19,545 nt of DNA from positions 1 through 19,545 of the forward strand of contig JADNYJ010000589.1 of assembly GCA_015501075.1 (NCBI GenBank). The letters run 5' to 3'. How positions within the stretch are numbered: the first letter of the stretch is position 1; the number at the start of each line of letters is the position of its first letter. The notes under the pieces were generated by a model. It was not told the origin of the DNA and did no database searches. It saw only the letters and a program-made list of their open reading frames with translations. Made by a program: the position numbers and the translations under genes. The DNA is from Gymnopilus junonius. Lineage: Eukaryota > Basidiomycota > Agaricomycetes > Agaricales > Galerinaceae. Positions 16,737-19,545 of the stretch are shown piece after piece.

Positions 16737-19545
16737 ATGTCCCGATTTTTCAGACAGGCTGGCGATTCAGACTCGGAATCCTCAGAATCTGAGGATGAGC
16801 TCATGTCCAGTGAGGACGAGGCTCCTCCCAAGCCTTCCACAGCGGCCAAACCGGCCATGTCTCGCTTTTTGCGCACAGCTGGTTCCGACTCCAGTGACTC
16901 TTCTTCAGAGGAAGAAGAAAGCGAATCGGATAGTGATGACCATACGCACCGCGAAGAAGCCGATGAAGAGGAGAGCGATGAAGAAGACCGTCCGCAGATT
17001 CGTATTCTCAGTGCCGTGGATAAAAGACTGAAGGAAATGGAAGCAACCGGTAAGGTCATGGAAAATGCATTAAAGATAAACGATTGGATGGCAATATCAA
17101 ATGGTATGTCTCCCTGCTGTCGCTATATCCCTCATATTCTGAAAAGAGGCGTCATTACGTGTAGAGTTCGATAAACTCGTTCGCATGATCCAGAGACAGC
17201 AAAACCTTTCTGAGCCCGTTCCTGCTTTCTACATCCGAACTCTTGTCAATCTTGAATCCTCCGTTAACGATGCCCTTCAAAAGGAGAAAGAAGCGAAAAA
17301 AAGATGAACGCCTCGAACGCTAAGGCTCTCACAGCTATGAAACAGAAGATTAAGAAAGCTGTCAAAGAGTACGAGACGGAAGTCAGAAAATACCAAGAGG
17401 TTTGTCCCGAATAGTTCAAGCAGTCTGATGCCTCTTAAGCTATAATCACATTTATTAGGATCCAGAGACCTTTGAGCGGGATTATCTGAACCTTGTTTCT
17501 CGGGATGTTACCCCGGCAACAGTGACTCAACCAACGCGCTCAGGTGCTGGAATAGCAACTGACCAGGTTGATGAATTCACCACCGTTGGAAAGGGTGGCA
17601 AAGCCATGCAGTTCACTTCTGAGAGTATCTTCAAAAATTTGCAGGCAGTACAGGAAGCACGTGGAAAAAAGGTAATTGCAGGACAATTATATTCCCCTTG
17701 TCCCGCTAAACGACACATTTTAGAATACCGATCGTGCTGAACAAATCCGCATACTTGAGCTTCTTCTCGACGTAGCAAATACCTTACCAACGCATCCGTG
17801 TCCTCCTCGCCCTCATATCATCTCGGTTCGATTATAACTCCTCCGTCTCCAGTCATATGCCTACAGAACTTTGGCTGGCAGCTCAACGTGAGGTGGATCA
17901 ACTGGTTTCCATTGTTGCCGCGGATCACAATTATTCTATCCAAGAAATGACCGATGATTATGACGAACTCGTGGAACGTTCCCCTACTACTGAAAAAGGC
18001 GTTGTCCGTATCCGGGGCTCCATCATCAGCTTTATTGATCGATTAGATGACGAGTTTACCCGCAGCCTCCAAAATATTGACCCTCATGGTACTGAATACG
18101 TTGACCGTTTAAAGGATGAGAAGGTTCTCTATTGTACCATCTGTCGCGCGCAAGCTTTCTATGAGAAAACTTCCCAGACCGAGCCGTTGGGTAGAGTTGT
18201 AATGAGACGCTTGGAACACATCTACTGTAAGGTATGTATACTTTTTATCTTATAAATCAATTTGATTCCTATCGCCTGCATATAGCCAGATGCTGTCGTA
18301 CAAGCTCTCGAGGCAGCAGCAGATACGTCCGAAGTAAAGCCGGAAATGACTCTCGCAAAGCAAAAAACCACTTCTGGCCTTGTGCATGCTCTCTGTGTTT
18401 ACCTCTACAAATCTGGAAATTCACTTCTGAGGACCAGAGCTATGTTGAGTCATATCTATCACCATGCCCTCCATAACGACTTCTACGCAGCGCGAGATAT
18501 GCTACTCATGTCCCACCTTCAAGAATCCATTCACTCAGCAGACGTCGCAACCCAAATACTGTATAACCGTACTGTCGTACAGCTTGGGCTTTGTGCATTT
18601 CGTTCAGGGTTAATCAAAGAAGCACAGGGAACACTGCAGGACATCTTCACGACGCAGCGTGTAAAGGAGCTTCTGGCCCAAGGAGTGCATCAACAACGCT
18701 TTCAGGTAATGACTCCAGAGCAGGAAAAAGCTGAAAAGCAACGACAGCTTCCTTTCCACATGCACATCAACACCGAACTTTTGGAGGCGGCCTTTCTGGT
18801 ATCCAGTATGTTGGTTGAAATTCCACTACTGGCAAGTATTGAATCAGAGGAACAAAAACGGAAGGTGATCTCAAAGCCTTTCCGTCGTCTTCTTGACTTT
18901 GCCGACCGACAAGTTTTCACTGGCCCCCTGAAAGCACCCGAGATCATATCATGCAGGCTAGCAAAGCTTTGCAAGACGGTGACTGGGAAAAATGCCGTGA
19001 CTTGATACAGAGTATTAAAATCTGGAGCCTGATGCCCGAAGCAGCTGCTGTTAAGGAAATGTTGGCGAAGTAAGTTGACACCACTAAAATAATATTGCTA
19101 CAGAAATGAACTCTTTATATCTCAGGCGCATACAAGAACAAGGCCTGAGGACGTATCTGTTCACCTACGCTCCGCACTACAGCACCCTCTCCCTTTCGTT
19201 GCTCTCAAGGACCTTTTCACTCCCTCTTCGAACGGTCACTTCCATTGTGTCTAAGATGATTTGGAACGAAGAACTATCTGCATCTTTGGACCAATCCGGC
19301 GGTGTCGTCGTTTTCCAAAGGATTGAGCTTACGCGTTCACAGCAATTAGCACAAGTAATTTCTGACAAGGTAGCCGCGATGGTCGAGCAGAACGAAAAGA
19401 CTTTAGATATGAGACTGGGCGGGACAGCGTGGGGTGAGAGGACTGACGGTACCAAGACTGAGAAACGTGGAGAACAAGCTCAGGAACGACGTGGCCGAGG
19501 GGAAAGAGTTCGGGGTGCTCGTGGTATGTTACACTTTCCTTTTGC
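16737..19545 (+). CDS. NIP1: Translation initiation factor eIF3 subunit c, 3' end outside window
   Basis: eIF3c is a core subunit of eIF3, which binds the 40S subunit and organises the pre-initiation complex with eIF1 and eIF5. Exons read: 16737-17103, 17165-17399, 17459-17671, 17724-18231, 18286-19069 and 19126-19523; a GTATGT donor at 19524 shows the gene continues. The N-terminus has [14 protein letters not shown], an acidic Ser/Asp/Glu stretch with a second [14 protein letters not shown], as in fungal eIF3c. Then come the helical core ([33 protein letters not shown]), the conserved [28 protein letters not shown], and the PCI domain ([48 protein letters not shown]). An Arg/Gly-rich tail begins at the edge. 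Three apparent frame shifts occur at 17296-17302, about 17775-17787 and 18924-18928. Confidence 0.93.

Noticed and set aside
17296..17302. Programmed ribosomal frameshift at the A-run in eIF3c
   Set aside because: A one-base length difference in a homopolymer together with two further shifts elsewhere in the gene fits sequencing indels better, and eIF3c is not known to use frameshifting.

Overview
The window looks like nuclear DNA of a basidiomycete fungus, probably a mushroom-forming Agaricomycete. The evidence is short introns (39 to 91 bp) with GT-AG borders, tightly packed genes on one strand, a Ty3/gypsy element, and a decayed gene of a family I know from Agaricomycete genomes (DUF6589). 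The species cannot be named from the sequence alone.

Left half (about 1-10,300): AT-rich, with nested and decayed mobile DNA. The oldest visible layer is a broken DUF6589-type gene on the minus strand (about 10,114 down to 7,036). A hAT-like non-autonomous element (7,269-8,811) sits in it, flanked by a perfect 8-bp target duplication. At 7,035 a Ty3/gypsy retrotransposon, also on the minus strand, begins and runs off the left edge: LTR, gag, protease, reverse transcriptase, RNase H, integrase. Its integrase is split by a second hAT-like element (95-2,545), again with a perfect 8-bp target duplication. Removing either insertion with one target copy restores the interrupted reading frame exactly, so the nesting is well supported. 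The second element carries arrays of GGGACT near both ends, spaced alternately 10 and 11 bp apart. Many in-frame stops in the retrotransposon and the DUF6589 gene are TGA where arginine CGA is expected, as produced by C-to-T decay at CpG.

Right half (about 10,380-19,545): four ordinary host genes, all on the plus strand. They are ribosomal protein S18 (10,594-11,225), a CLIP-170-type microtubule plus-end protein with a CAP-Gly domain, coiled coil and two zinc knuckles (11,588-15,568), an unrecognised membrane protein built from an internal duplication (15,688-16,628), and translation initiation factor eIF3 subunit c / NIP1 (16,737 to beyond the right edge). They do not form a pathway, although S18 and eIF3c both act in translation initiation on the 40S subunit.

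The CLIP gene has two apparent frame shifts and eIF3c has three. Two of the eIF3c shifts are in homopolymer runs. Indel errors in the assembly explain this better than true inactivation, because eIF3c is essential, but the sequence alone cannot decide.
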